64,000 nt of DNA from Paulownia fortunei (GCA_019321725.1 CM033121.1:6386001-6450000), one strand, 5' to 3'. Positions 27,882 to 39,836 are shown, numbered from the stretch's first letter. Numbers and translations: made by a program. Notes: generated by a model not told the origin, from the letters alone.

Positions 27882-29358
27882 ATGGAGCATGTATTCCAGC
27901 CACTCCTATTGTTCTTCATGTGCATGACAATGTCATATGCAGCAGGTATGTTTCAGTGGTCACATTTCAATCTTGATCAACCTAATTCCTAACACAAAAA
28001 CTTCTTTGCAACAGATTTTCTACAAAACCCGGATTTCGAAAATCCTCCAGCTAATGTAACAGCAAATGCAACCTCCCAATTCTTGCTCCTCACCAAAGAA
28101 AACTCCATTCCAGGATGGTCACTCAATGGCACAGTCTGGTATGTCACTTCTGGTGGTAACTTGTCATTTCCAGGGAATGGCCATGCTGTGCAGCTGGGTG
28201 AAAATGGCAAAATCAACCAAACACTTAGAGGCAGCACTGATGATATCTGGGATTACGTTCTCAGCTTCACTCTTGCTGCGCGAAATGAGGACTGTACTAA
28301 TAATCATACTGCTGTAAATGTATCTGTTCATGGGAGATCGTTTCTTGAAAGATCAAGGGTCTTCTTTTTGGAAAGGAATTTCAGCAGAAAATTATGGGGG
28401 AGTCGTGCTTTCTACTTGGGGGGCTTGGGAAGAGGGGACTCTGTCAATCTTGAGATCAGAAGTGTGACAACAAATTCAGGAGATAATGTTACCTGTTGGC
28501 CTGTGGTGGATGCATTTACTGTCAAAAGGAATTGGTTGCCTAGATGGTATGATGGTATGTTATGCTATCTTTTACTAGATAAGATAATAAAAATGAAGAG
28601 CAAAATTAGAATTTAGAAATTTAAGAACTCATGCACCAAGAAAAATGCATTTTTCTGTCTAATTTCCTACAAAATCTTTTTCCATATCCATCCATAAACC
28701 ACCTTAAATAAACAACAAAATAATTTATTTATTTTATTTTCTTCGAAAACTTTACTTTTTAGCCTATTGTGCAGGCAACATGCTGGCAAATGGAGATTTT
28801 GAGGTTGGACCAGCATTCTTGAACAACTCCTCTGATGGAATTCTACTAGATGAAGAACCAGAGATATTCAACTCTCCACTCCAAGAGTGGTCTATTCTTG
28901 GAACTGTAAAATACATTGACTCCAAAAACTACAAAGTTCCTCAAGGCAAAGCAGCAATTGAGCTAGTTTCTGGGGCTCCATCTGGGATCCAAGTAGACCT
29001 AACCCTCCCAATGACATTAACATACACTTTGAACTTCACCATGGGGGATGCCAATGATTCATGTTTAGGAGATTTCATAGTATATATAGAAGTAGGACAA
29101 AATGTACACAACTTCACGATGCGGAGCAATGGAACAGGATCAGCTTTCAATCACTCTATAACATTTAAAGCTGAAACATCAAGGGAAACTTCTATAAGCT
29201 TTTACAGTTTCAACGAGACGCGAACTAGTGATGGTGTGCTCTGTGGCCCTGTTCTTGATAACATAGTTCTTGTTGGTTCCTATGGAGAGAGGATAGAACT
29301 GTGCAATGGTGTTATGATTCTTAGTTTGTTTATTGCTTTGGTGATACTTATAGTTTAG
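27882..29358 (+). CDS. DUF642 family secreted glycoprotein with GPI-type C-terminus, three exons
   Basis: Exons: 27882-27945, 28015-28554, 28775-29358; 395 residues. DUF642 proteins are cell-wall proteins found in seed plants, with two galactose-binding-like modules; some bind pectin methylesterase or cellulose in vitro. Residues 1-22 form a signal peptide (hydrophobic LLFFMCMTMSYAA type). Module 1 starts DFLQNPDFENPP and module 2 NMLANGDFEVGP, both versions of the family LxNGxFE start. Each module ends in a CxPxxD block: CWPVVDAF in module 1, CGPVLDNIVL in module 2. The last 20 residues are hydrophobic (GVMILSLFIALVILIV) after a polar stretch, as in a GPI-attachment signal. I count about 17 N-glycosylation sequons. 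It is divergent from the best-known members, but the architecture is clear. Its role is unknown beyond cell wall or surface. Confidence 0.9.
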
Positions 29359-32136
29359 GATTGTAGCATGGGATTTGATATATAATGTTGGAGGCTTCAA
29401 CCAAGCATGATTTCAGAAAGAAATGAAGTGGCCATCAGAAATGAATTTCTTTTGTTTATCTCTTCCTATGCTAAATGTTCAAACTACTCAATATTTGACA
29501 TTGTTTAAAAACTCATTTAAACTCAATTCGTTAAACATAAAAAATTAAATTTAAATATATTTTTTTATTCGATAAAATATAACACTCAATTTGGGCTCGA
29601 CTAGATTAGTAAAAAATTATAAAATACTCAATTCGTATTCGATTCGATTAAAACTTTTTTCAAACTTGGTTTGATTATCAAATTCAACATAAGCTCGATT
29701 AGAATTCAATGGTAATCAAATATAATTTTTTAAGCTCGATTAGAATTCAATCAAATTTAAACAATAATATCTACGGATCAACTCGATTCTTTACACCTCT
29801 ACCTGTTTGATAAAGTATGAGGACCATGTTACATTGATGAAGTATACAGAAATTTAATTCTTTTGGGCAATATTGAGATGCAGATAACTTATTGAAAAGA
29901 AAAGGTAGAAGAAACTAATGTATTACTATAACTGAGAAATACTAAGAATAAAGTTTTAAAGCAAATTTGGTTAGAGCTAAACAAACCAGGTGTGGGAAGA
30001 GTCATTTACATTAGTCATGTCTAGTCTTTATGGAGAGTGATAGATCACCAAGTTTAATTAAACTTATCATATGATTATTAAGTTTTATCAACTTGCACTT
30101 GTGGAAGATTTTTCCATAAATCAGGTTCCAGCCAGTTTTTGGGTGTAGCCACGTGCAGTCTTTTTATTTTTTATTTTATGAAAGTTGTATATCCATCCAT
30201 GGGTGAACCTGTGTTTCTTAGAGATGTAAATGCTGTCAATAGTTGGATTTTGGTTGAGTTTAATAGAAATCAACCCGAATCCAATTACCAAACTTGACTC
30301 GATTATGCTAGATTCTATCCAATTTTGATCCTAGAAAGCCCAAATATTCGGATCCACTTGTGAATCTAAATCCAATAGAATTACTCCCCTTTATTGAATT
30401 ATAGTCCCATTTCCTAGAGTACAAAAGTAAGTTGTTTAATCTCTGATCTAATATATCATATTGGTTTATTTGACAATTTTAATATTACCAAACTTGAAAT
30501 ATTAGTAGTTGGCATATAATTGATTAATGTTCAATGAAGTTTGGAAAAAAAAAAATTGACGAAAATATTTATTATTGTATTTAAAAAAATAATCAGGTTG
30601 ATTGCAAACGAATAAATAGTTTTGGGATGAAGGGAATACATCAAACTAAATTTTGATATGCAAGTTTACATTAAAAAAATAGTAACATCAAATTTCAGGA
30701 ACAATCATCATTCATATCTAAATAAACTGTAATTATAATTTTAAATATTAAAAAGTAAAACTATCATCCATATCTAATTTAATCAGAGCTGCATCTTTAT
30801 CGGATGGGATCAATCAAACAAGAGTCAACATATGTGTGTGTGTATATATATGTAGAATATTAATAATGGGATTAGGATTTGGATCTTTAATCGGTAAAAA
30901 TTGTATCATAAATAAGAACATTAAGATCCGACCCATTGACAATTCTAATGTGATGTAGTTATAGTTCACTGTCATCTGCAGTGAGGCCTTATTTAAGCAT
31001 TATGATATGATATGGCATCCTTCTCGTTCATCTGCGCCACCTAATAAAGCATACTGATGAAGAAAGGCTACCAAGCATTCTAGAATTCAATCTACATTAA
31101 TGGACTCCTCGAGACCAAAACAATGTACTTAGTTTCTAACAAAGCACTAAAGAAAGGTAGACAAGGTGGAAGGTCATTTTGTGGAAAAGGCATCACTAAT
31201 CTTACTGCGATTATGATGCCAAAAGAATTATAGGGCAGAGAATCTGGTCGTTACCCACAAATTAGCTTTCTTTTTTTGGTTCTTTTTTATCATCATGAGT
31301 GTTGATAAAACTTGAAATGTTTTAATACTAACAAAAAGAAATATTCAGACATAAAATTCCAGTCATGTATGATTCATAGTTGACTAGGCACCCCAAACAC
31401 ATTGAATAGTGCAAAATCTCGAAACAATCTGATTGAACATAAGTTGTTCATAACAATCGACGTGAGTTCATACTTCAAAGCAAGTGATTAATCACAGAAT
31501 TATGCTTGCCAACATCATATGGGAAATTTTCCAGAAATAGTGGGCAAATAAGAAGAAATTTCAAAAAATTAATCACGATTCGAGAATAAAAGTGAAAAGC
31601 ATGAGATAATCTAGTAATCCCTCATGATAATCTAATGATAAGGATTCCCACAGCACATATGATGACTTTAACATCATCAGTTGCACACAGGTTGCCTTGC
31701 CACATTCATTTCTAGGCATATTCCCCTTTTCTCAGAGTTTGCTTGGGAATAAAGTCTACTTAAAGCATTAACAAGTGATAAAAATGTTACAACATTAGAA
31801 TTTGAACTCTGATCAGAGAATCATAGTCTTATCTGTTGAGACCAAAACATAAACGTAGCATGTTAGAACCCTCAAAAAAGGTACAGGGAAGAATACCTTG
31901 AGTATCAAAAGCAACAGGGAACCCTTGAACCCAAAGTTTCACTGTCACCCACCATGTGAAGCCTTATCTTTTAAGCAAATATTCACTCCCAAAGACCCAC
32001 CATATTATGGTCCCTCCATTTCTGTAGTTTAAAACTCGTCTTGCAATACAAAAAACACTAGTTGCTTCTAAGAAAACACTCTTCTTACAAGCCTAGCTTT
32101 TCTCTTTTGTCTTCCATTTTAGAAAGGATTTTTTTG
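29359..32136. other. Intergenic between DUF642 and MAP65 genes
   Basis: After the DUF642 3' flank there is a TCGA-rich repeat (29500-29800). Then come AT-rich spacer with a TG/TA run near 30832-30850 and a less AT-rich stretch at 31000-32100 that is probably the MAP65 promoter. No coding exon recognised. I looked for the mitosis-specific MSA core (AACGG) before MAP65 and did not notice one. Confidence 0.5.
29500..29800. repeat. TCGA-rich dispersed repeat, second copy (opposite sense to 13912-14225)
   Basis: It carries dense ACTCAATTCG, GCTCGATTAGAATTCAAT (twice) and ends ACTCGATTCTTTACACCTCT, the complement of the AGAGGTGTAA start of the other copy. Non-coding. Confidence 0.5.
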
Positions 32137-35100
32137 ATGGGATCCTTCCAAAAATCAAATGGGATGGGAAGTTCAGCATTGTTGGAGACATCATGCGGTT
32201 ATTTGCTACAAGAATTACAGGCAAGTTTTTCAAGCAGTAATTTATTACAATGTGATGAACAAATTTACCTGATTGTTAACTTCTGATATAACTCTAGCAG
32301 ATTATATGGGATGAAGTAGGAGAAGACCAATTTGAAAGGGAAAAAGTTCTGCTGGAACTTGAACAGGAGTGCCTCGAAGTTTATAGAAGGAAAGTTGACA
32401 CTGCAAATATTTCACGAGCTCGACTACATCAGCAACTTGCAGAATCTGAGGCTGAATTTACTCATCTCCTTCTATCACTTGGAGAAAGATCACTCCCTGG
32501 ACGGGTAAGATAGGGTGTCTTCTTACAGCTAGTAAATATAGGAAAAAGGTTAGAATTGTATAAATACTGCACAAAAGTCAATCCTAAACCAATGTCTACA
32601 ATGTAAAAGCAAACTTATCGAGTATCATGGAACAGTCAACCTTCAACCTACTGAAGACATTGCAGAACTCATATTCCCACAAATTACCAATCTTTCATTA
32701 CAGATTTTCAAGGAAAAGAAAACATTAATGATATGTTTTGGACCTTGGATTTTGGTGAACTAAAGGGAAAGAAAAAAAAGAGGTATCAAAAAATTAAAAA
32801 TAAAGTACTATCATTTGAAGCAAGAAATTTTTTTTCTTTAATGTTTTCTGCACTAAAATCCAAGGACCAAAAATAGTGTAAGGAAAAACTTGAAAGTTAT
32901 GCATGCATGGTGCAAATAGATTCAGTGGCATCTATATATGCATGACTGACTTGGACAAAAAGCTTTCGATGTTCTGATATTTTTAGACTACAACAAACAA
33001 TTAGTATCGATCTTAGAAGGAGAAATGCTTAAGAAATATGAACTACCTTGTGTTAATTCAAGTACCTTTTCATTCATGACAGCCAGAGAAAATGGCAGGA
33101 ACACTCAAGGAGCAGCTAAATTCTATAACCCCAGCACTAAGAGAGATGCAGTTAAGGAAAGAAGAACGAGTAAAGCAATTCCGAGTGGTACAAGGACAAA
33201 TTCATAAAATTTCTGCAGAGATAGCAGGTCGGACAGAGTATAATGACTCATCATCGGCTGTTTGGGTTAATGAGAATGATCTTTCACTTAAAAAACTTGA
33301 AGAGTACCAGAATGAGCTTCAGAGACTTCACAGTGAGAAGGTACTATGAATAACTATGTTTTGTTAGAAATGAAATAAAACGAGAAACTATTGATTTTAA
33401 TTTTTCTTTTGCATACTCATGTCTGAATCAAAGAGTGACAGACTTCAGAGGGTGGAAAAATATATAAGCACAATTAGGAATTTGTCAGCCACTTTAGGAA
33501 TGGATTCCTCCCTGATCATCACCAAAGTACATCCAAGCTTGAACGAATTGTCAGGATTGTCAAAGAACATCAGTGATGGTATTCTGCAAAAGCTTGATAG
33601 CACAGTGAAGTCCCTTGAATCAGAAAAGCAAATGCGGCTTGACAAGGTAAGTTTTTAATAATGTGATTTCATTCTAGGAACTAGGTTTTGCCAATACCAG
33701 GATAGATATTAAATACGAAATGCACATAAAATGGGAAAGGTATAGACATTTTTAAAGAGAAAATTCATTTCAAACGCCACCATTTGAACTCTATTTAGTT
33801 GATGTGATCAATTCAGCTTCAACAACATGGTAAAGCATTGTCTAATTTGTGGAATCTCATGGATACACCCTACGAAGACTGTCAACAATTTCTCCGTGTC
33901 ACCAGTCTATTATCTGTGGCATCAGCTGAGATATCCACTCCTGGAAGCCTTACTCTTGACATAGTGCAGCAGGTTTGAATACATCCATCTGAAACTTCTC
34001 TAGAGCTTTAGTGCCACAAATGATTCAATCTGATCAAAAATGTTTCAAGGCTGAGACTGAAGTCAAGAGACTGGATCAGTTAAAAGCAAGCAAGATGAAA
34101 GAGTTTTTCTTCAAAAAACAAATAGAGCTTGAGGAGATATGCAGTAGATCACACATGGAAATACCTTCAAGATCAGAGATGGAAAAAATAATCAACCAAA
34201 TAAACTCTGGTTAGACTGAAAGTTTTTAAGAGCATTTTTGGTACTAATTGTTTATGGTATAAGCATTTTTTACTGATAGCAATATACAAAAGGGGAGATT
34301 GATCACGCCGATCTCCTCACAAGTATGGATGAACAGATATCAAGAGCTGAAGAAGAAGCAGCTAGCCGAAAGGTGATCATGGAGAAGGTAGAAAAATGGA
34401 TATTGGCACGTGATGAGGAGCGTTGGTTGGAAGAGTACAGCAGGGTCAGATTCTTCTCTTGTTCAAATAATCAATTAACTGTGTTTAGCATTTTCACTCA
34501 TCAAGAAAATCTTAGCAATTATTTTACTATTTCAGGATGAAAATCGTTATTCAGTTAGCAGAGGTGCTCACAAGAACCTTAAAAGAGCAGAGCGTGCCAG
34601 AGTGATGGTCAACAAGATACCAGGTTAATTTCGTCGAAGTTATTAATTTTCCTTCAATAGATTTATCTTCAAGCAAAACTTACTGGTGCATCAATATTGT
34701 GCTAGCATGAACATTTCAAGGATTAAAAACCTAATAAATGATTTACATTTGCATTTCCTCTGCATTCATTTTCTTGGCAGCTTTGGTGGACTTGCTGATA
34801 TCCAAGACTAAATACTGGGAAGATGAAAGAAAGAAAGTTTTCTTGTATGACGAGGTATACTTCTATCTGGAATAGCTATTTAAGTAAATCATTCTTGTGA
34901 TCACTTTGAATATAATTTCACATGTTAACTAGTAACAAGTAAGAATTAGCTAAAGATAACTTAAAAGGAAGCAGTGAATTTTTAAATGTCTAAAGATTGA
35001 GACTACGCATAAATACTGATGAAAATACAATTAAACCCTATGAAGATGTAGGGAAGATTGCTCTACAGCAGACCTCAAACTTTTGAGATACGATATACTG

Positions 35101-35840
35101 ATTTGAGTTGGTTTTTATTCCAAAATCAGATTATTCTTCAATTGTTTAGGAAGATTAAACATCCAATTGCATTCACAGAATTCAAAGCCTTTTATGCCTC
35201 ATTCTTCAGTTTTGCAATGTGATTCAATATATCATTCTATTTTTAACTTGTATTGCAATCATTCTTACAAGGGAAAGTTTTCTGACTTCAGGTTCCTCTA
35301 CTAGCAATGCTTGAAGAGTATAATATGTTGAGGAAGGAAAAGGAAGAGGAAAAACAAAGACAAAGGGTGATTATCTTAAGCATGTTTTCCATTCTCACTC
35401 ATGAGTAACAAATATATTTCTCTTTTGTCGGACCCTTCTTTTGAAACATGTGATCACAATAGGATATGCGCAACTTAGAGCTTACATTGATATGTTAGGT
35501 TACATCTTTGATGCAGGAGCAGAAGAAGGCACAAAGTAAAGTAGTAACTGAACATGAGAGCCCCTTTGGATCAAGGCCCGGCACCAGTGGTTGGCGTCTT
35601 TCTGATAAAAGCATAAATGGAGGCTTCAGCAATGCAACCCCTCTAAATAGAAAACTTTCTCTGGGCTTACAGCAGATGGGATCAAACAGCATTAGCTCGC
35701 CTACTCAAGGCATATCTCTCATAAAAGGAGGAAGGAAAGCACACGGACAAAGGACATACACTCAAAAAAGCTTTGCTTATCATCTTAGAGAAGATACGGT
35801 TTCAGTTGTCTCATCTTTTTCTGGCCCCTTTTCACCCTAG
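32137..35840 (+). CDS. 65-kDa microtubule-associated protein (MAP65/ASE1/PRC1 family), eleven exons
   Basis: Exons: 32137-32220, 32301-32504, 33083-33340, 33434-33646, 33817-33972, 34050-34209, 34293-34444, 34536-34623, 34781-34854, 35292-35366, 35517-35840; 595 residues. MAP65 proteins dimerise through an N-terminal coiled-coil rod and crosslink antiparallel microtubules in cortical arrays, spindle or phragmoplast. Family blocks in order: [14 protein letters not shown] (29-42), [98 protein letters not shown] (microtubule-binding core, about 413-431), and [20 protein letters not shown]. The last 107 residues are a basic, Ser-rich variable tail typical of the family. The start at 32137 is preferred because the family begins shortly before the [12 protein letters not shown] helix. 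Intron 1 (32221-32300) starts with GC. I do not assign a numbered subclass. Confidence 0.93.
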
Positions 35841-35905
35841 GATATTAGAGTGTCAATGTACAATTAATTTCAGTTGTCTCATCATTTTCTAGCCCCTTAT
35901 CATCT
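35800..35905 (+). repeat. 68-bp tandem duplication across the MAP65 stop codon
   Basis: TTTCAGTTGTCTCATCTTTT at 35800 continuing TCTGGCCCCTT is repeated from 35868 as TTTCAGTTGTCTCATCATTT continuing TCTAGCCCCTT. The first copy encodes the last residues of MAP65 and its stop; the second lies just behind it, in the 3' untranslated region. The second copy begins like a splice acceptor. Confidence 0.8.
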
Positions 35906-36734
35906 ATTAGTGAAATAAAAATTACGCCCTCATGTGAATAAAAATGATTATTTCTAGTTTTCACAGAATCTAAAGGCTACATTTGGAAGTCCAAATCCAA
36001 CAATAGGCTTGTTCACAGCATTTGTAAATCAGAATAAGTACCAGATTTTACAGTATTGATTAAATTTCTTCGATGTGCAGTACGATGTTTCTATCAGAAC
36101 CATGCTGGAACGTGTCCCTATCTTTCAGGACATGCGAAGTGCAGTGCAAAAAGTGAGCTTTATAACAATGAAACTTGAAAGAACAAAGAACATAAACTTT
36201 TAAGGTTTGGTATTTTCAAAACCATGATAAAGAAACAAGCTATTCCTAAAGTCCAGCATATAATGAGAACTAGAGATTTTAGGATGAGAAACCAGAATAT
36301 GAGCAGCTTGGATTACGCATTAAACAAAATATGAACTAAACCAATGTTCGACAATGGATCATCGGAGGCATAACAAGATTAACAGTCACTAATGAGGAAA
36401 ATTAATAATCAACTGAATAAATTAAGATAACAATCACTAGAATCACCAAACAACAAAGTATAGTTTATCCTTCTAAATAAATAATGATAGAAAAAATACC
36501 ATATTACAAAAGATTAATACAGCATTTACCATCAATCGATAACCTCTAAAAACATAATTACTCCTCAATTTTCGCCAGGTTAAAATTCCAGAATCAAAAT
36601 CATAAAATTTTAACAAGTCGCACCAAATATCATAAAAACATCGTTAAAAACCCCCTAACAGTGCAATTTCTTCAAATATTTTACATCCTCCACAATCGAA
36701 ACCTAAAACATGAATAGAAGATCAATAACAAAAT
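35906..36734. other. Convergent 3' flanks of MAP65 (+) and NF-YC13-like (-) genes
   Basis: The two genes converge here. AT-rich, no further exon recognised, no obvious repeat. Confidence 0.55.
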
Positions 36735-37148
36735 TTAAGAGAACTTCTGGAAGAAAGCATCAATTGACCGAGTGGCGAAAGGAACGGGCTTCTTATCTGG
36801 ACGCGATTTAGCCCGATCTTTCGGAGGATTTTGTTCGGACGGCTGAGGAGGCATCGGCAGAGAATCGAGCAGAAAATCAGCGGTCGGACGGTGTCGTTTA
36901 GTCGCGACTCGCAAGTGTTCAATCCTTACAGTTCTTTTCTTCTTTTCGAGCGCGACGTACGCCGATTTCTCAGCGAGGAATTCAAGGAAAAGCTCGGTGG
37001 AGGAAGCGATGAGAAATAGGGCTTCGGAGTTTACCTTGTTGATGTCCTTGTCGAGTTTCATTATGTTCTTCACTCGACGTGTCGGGATCTCGAGCTTGTG
37101 TGGCTCGTCAATGGCGGCAGGGTTTTCTTCTTCTTCTTGGTCTGCCAT
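36735..37148 (-). CDS. NF-YC13: NF-YC13/Dpb3-type histone-fold protein, single exon
   Basis: One uninterrupted frame of 137 residues from ATG at 37148. The histone fold spans about 20-100: RRVKNIMKLDKDINKVNSEA, then LFLEFLAEKSA, then the VRIEHLRVATKRH helix. This pattern fits the small plant NF-YC13 subfamily, which is closer to the Dpb3/POLE4/CHRAC-type subunits of DNA polymerase epsilon and chromatin remodelers than to classical NF-YC transcription factors. It would pair with an NF-YB/Dpb4-like partner in the nucleus. The acidic start (MADQEEEENPA) and basic tail (KDRAKSRPDKKP) are as expected. The end TRSIDAFFQKFS resembles a PCNA-interacting peptide (see findings). Being intronless is plausible for this family. 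Family call firm; complex membership inferred. Confidence 0.9.
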   Translation of the reverse strand: MADQEEEENPAAIDEPHKLEIPTRRVKNIMKLDKDINKVNSEALFLIASSTELFLEFLAEKSAYVALEKKKRTVRIEHLRVATKRHRPTADFLLDSLPMPPQPSEQNPPKDRAKSRPDKKPVPFATRSIDAFFQKFS

Positions 37149-37296
37149 TGCGGGGTTTTTGCTTGGGTGAAAGTGAAGACTTTGGGGTTTGGGGAAATTG
37201 GAATTTTGTTTTTATTTGGGGTTGGAATTTGGCGGGAAATAGAAATGGTTCGGACTTCGGAAATTGGATGCATTTTGGGGAGTTTTGAGGGTGTTT
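37149..37296 (-). promoter_or_regulatory. Promoter/5' leader of the NF-YC13-like gene
   Basis: On the minus strand this is a pyrimidine-rich, TATA-less region directly upstream of the ATG, bordered by a MITE-like element at 37297. Open frames on the plus strand here are shadows. Confidence 0.4.
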
Positions 37297-37620
37297 AGGT
37301 CATTTGGATATTAAGAGGTTGTTTGGAAATCCATTTCAAATGGACTTTTAGATATAAAATTTCATTTGTAAAAAAATTATGTGTTTGGTAATTATTTTTG
37401 AATGAAAAAAAGTCACTTCTCCAAAAGTCCATTTTGGATAAGTGCAAAATTGTGACTTTTGAATTTCTTTTATTATACTTCTACTAAATGGGCATTAAAA
37501 TATATTTTTACCAAACATTTAACAATACTTATAAGCACTTTTTTAAAAAATCCATATTAAAAAGTTCATTTTATAAATGGACTTTTATTTTAAAAGTTCT
37601 CCCAAACATACACTAAAACA
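37297..37620. mobile_element. MITE-like element between the NF-YC13 and ENY2 genes
   Basis: The left end GGTTGTTTGGAAATCC and the right end TTCTCCCAAACATACAC are imperfectly inverted. Inside, the words AAGTCCATTTT and AAAGTTCATTTTATAAATGG recur in opposite directions. It resembles hAT-like MITEs with TGTTTGG-type ends. Target-site duplication not resolved. Confidence 0.5.
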
Positions 37621-38330
37621 TTCACAAATAGTCTAATTGTTACTCAAAATTTACAATAATTGTCAAAATGATTTCCACTTTCCATCAATTCTCCATTATA
37701 TTTTGTAGAAACTAAGTAGTATTCTTAAACTACCAAACATAAATCCAAATTCAAAAAATTGCACTTTTTTTTTTAAATCTATTGAATACAATTTGATATT
37801 ACATAAGATGACAGTTCTTTTAATATATATTATACAATTTGTTGCATGAAAACCCTAATCTATTGCAAATAATTTTAAATTTTAAATTTTAGTTCCAAAC
37901 AAGTGAAATATAGAATAGAAAATAAACACTATACACTATTATTTATTCAATTATAAATAAGTAGATTCACAAAATTAAAAATATATATTTTAAATATTTT
38001 TTTGATTTTTTTTTATTCTCACAATAAAACTCATCATCAATGAAGCCATTCAATTTTTGAGAAAAATTGTCCTCATGATGATCACTTATATCTTTTATTT
38101 TTAATGGACATCATGATTGCCTTACACAATTTCCTTACATAATTAATTCATTAAACACTCATATTTTTTTAAGTTTTCTCATGATAAATCTTTCAAATAT
38201 AATATTTTAGTTCATCCAATTATTATAAATAAAAAGGACTTGTATAACTTCTTACGAGTTTTATGTGCAGTTTCATAAAAAAATATAAAAAATATATATT
38301 TTAATTTGGATATATCAATTAATTGATATG
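37621..38330. other. Intergenic, AT-rich, no gene seen
   Basis: Low-complexity AT-rich sequence between two mobile elements. Nothing recognised. Confidence 0.5.
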
Positions 38331-38341
38331 TAGTATTACTC

Positions 38342-38565
38342 TTCTTCTTTTTTTTTTTTTTTTTATGACGAGAAACCTGCAATCAATATCGAAGGTATGT
38401 ATCGATAAACCCTGCTCACCTCCAATAGCTCGTAAACTACACGAAAAAGTAAGCAACACTAGGCAAACTCGGTGCGTGTAAAGACCGAGTAATGTAGGAG
38501 ATTCGAATTTGAGACATTCAACCTCAAATTCCTACCCAATATCACTCGACCAACCCAGAAGATAC
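38342..38565 (-). mobile_element. tRNA-derived SINE with poly-A tail and target-site duplication
   Basis: Read on the minus strand, it starts CTTCTGGGTTGGTCGAGTGA (box A-like), has ATTCGAATCTCC (box B-like) about 45 bases on, and ends in a long A-run. It is flanked by an exact 11-base duplication TAGTATTACTC at 38331-38341 and 38566-38576. Head promoter, A-tail and target-site duplication together fit a plant SINE inserted by LINE-type target-primed reverse transcription. Confidence 0.8.
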
Positions 38566-38576
38566 TAGTATTACTC

Positions 38577-39120
38577 ATAAATATTTTATTTTCATGTAGA
38601 ATTGAATAAATTTTGATAATTTATCATTGCATTAATGAATAATTTAGAAATATTTTGTTCCCTGATAAGTAGCTTTCCTACAAATTTGGTGGTGGTTATA
38701 AAAACAACTAAAGTATAATAATAGTCTTCGCATAAAAATAGAACAATAAATGGACAGCATTAAAGAGGCATCATTTTGACAATTATAGTAAAACTCAGCA
38801 TATCAATTAAATTATTTGTGAATAGCCCATTACAAAAGTAACATTAATTTTAGCAAAATTAAGGGTGCCTGCTCTTACCAACATTCAGTTAATAGATAAA
38901 TATTTATATGATAAAAAAATAATTATGATGAAATTTTGAAACTACTACTACTTAAATTTCAAGATATATACTAATGTACAACAATATATGACAATTATTC
39001 CTTGCATTGCACTATTTTATTTTCAACACCACGCCAATTATAAGACAATACATTTTCTTAATTATATGGACAAACTCCGTACAGTATTTACTCACATTTC
39101 TATTGTCACACTACTAATTT
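38577..39120. other. Intergenic, AT-rich, no gene seen
   Basis: AT-rich spacer between the SINE and the foldback-type element. Nothing recognised. Confidence 0.5.
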
Positions 39121-39836
39121 ATGGCTGGTGCTAATGCCAGAGCATTGCTCCTCCCGCCAAAGCAAAAGATTCATGTTGACATATTTGTCCTCACTGAATT
39201 TCGGAGAACGGCAAGACAAACAAGAATCGCTTTATATTCTCTACAGAATCAGGCCCTCATTCGGAAAGGATGGTTAGAAGAGGGAACATGCAGTAGTGGT
39301 CGCAATGGCCGTAGCTATGGCCGCTATTCAAATTATAACTCAAAACTGCTCTCCTAAAATGCTAAAAAATTATTGGTAGATGTGTTGGGAAGCAAGAAGC
39401 AGAATATTGGTCCGACCGATATGATATATTTTATTATTATATTATATAAAATCGTAATAACACGATAGAATAATTATTATGTAATAAATTTTAAAAATAA
39501 AAAAAAGATAAATAACAAAAAAATATATTAATAAAGTTCAAAATTCAAATAAACACATATATATAATCAAATATAAAGTATTTCGATCGATTTTCGATTA
39601 TTATAGTCAAATGAATTGCATCGACCATCAATTTTCGATTGAAACTATCAATCGATCCGATTTTGAAAATATTAATTTTGTTGTCAAACATTAAGAAAGA
39701 CGACTAGCAGGTGAGGGTAAGGGAGATTTTGATTTTTTTTTTTTTATTTTGAAATTTAATTCGAAGGGCAAATATGTCAATTACAGCTCTTATGCTCTGC
39801 CATTAGGGTAATTGCTTTGGCATTATCACCAGCCAT
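39121..39836. mobile_element. TIR/foldback element enclosing another repeat
   Basis: The left end ATGGCTGGTGCTAATGCCAG is matched by the reverse complement of the right end, ATGGCTGGTGATAATGCCAA. The similarity continues inwards, including TTGACATATTTG(T/C)CCT at about 39176 and 39767, giving arms of about 85 bases. A 78-codon open frame starting at 39121 covers the left arm and is judged not to be a gene. The interior, 39400-39690, belongs to another repeat family seen at 50545-51110 and 61890-62305. Confidence 0.65.
39400..39690 (+). repeat. Dispersed repeat family R1, copy 1 (nested in 39121-39836)
   Basis: It shares with 61890-62305 the order: GGTC(C)GACCG words, TATTATATAAAA, TATGTAATA, AAATATAAAAATAAA-type runs, AAATTCAAATAA, then paired TCGATT/CCGATT words and TTTTGA(C/A)AATATT at the end. 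Non-coding. Confidence 0.55.

Noticed and set aside
36831..37298. Plus-strand open frames opposite and upstream of the NF-YC13-like gene
   Set aside because: Shadows of the minus-strand coding sequence and its leader; no family resemblance.
39121..39357. Open frame of 78 codons starting MAGANARALLLPP
   Set aside because: It coincides with the left arm of an inverted-repeat element; the mirrored right arm carries the same start sequence. No family features.
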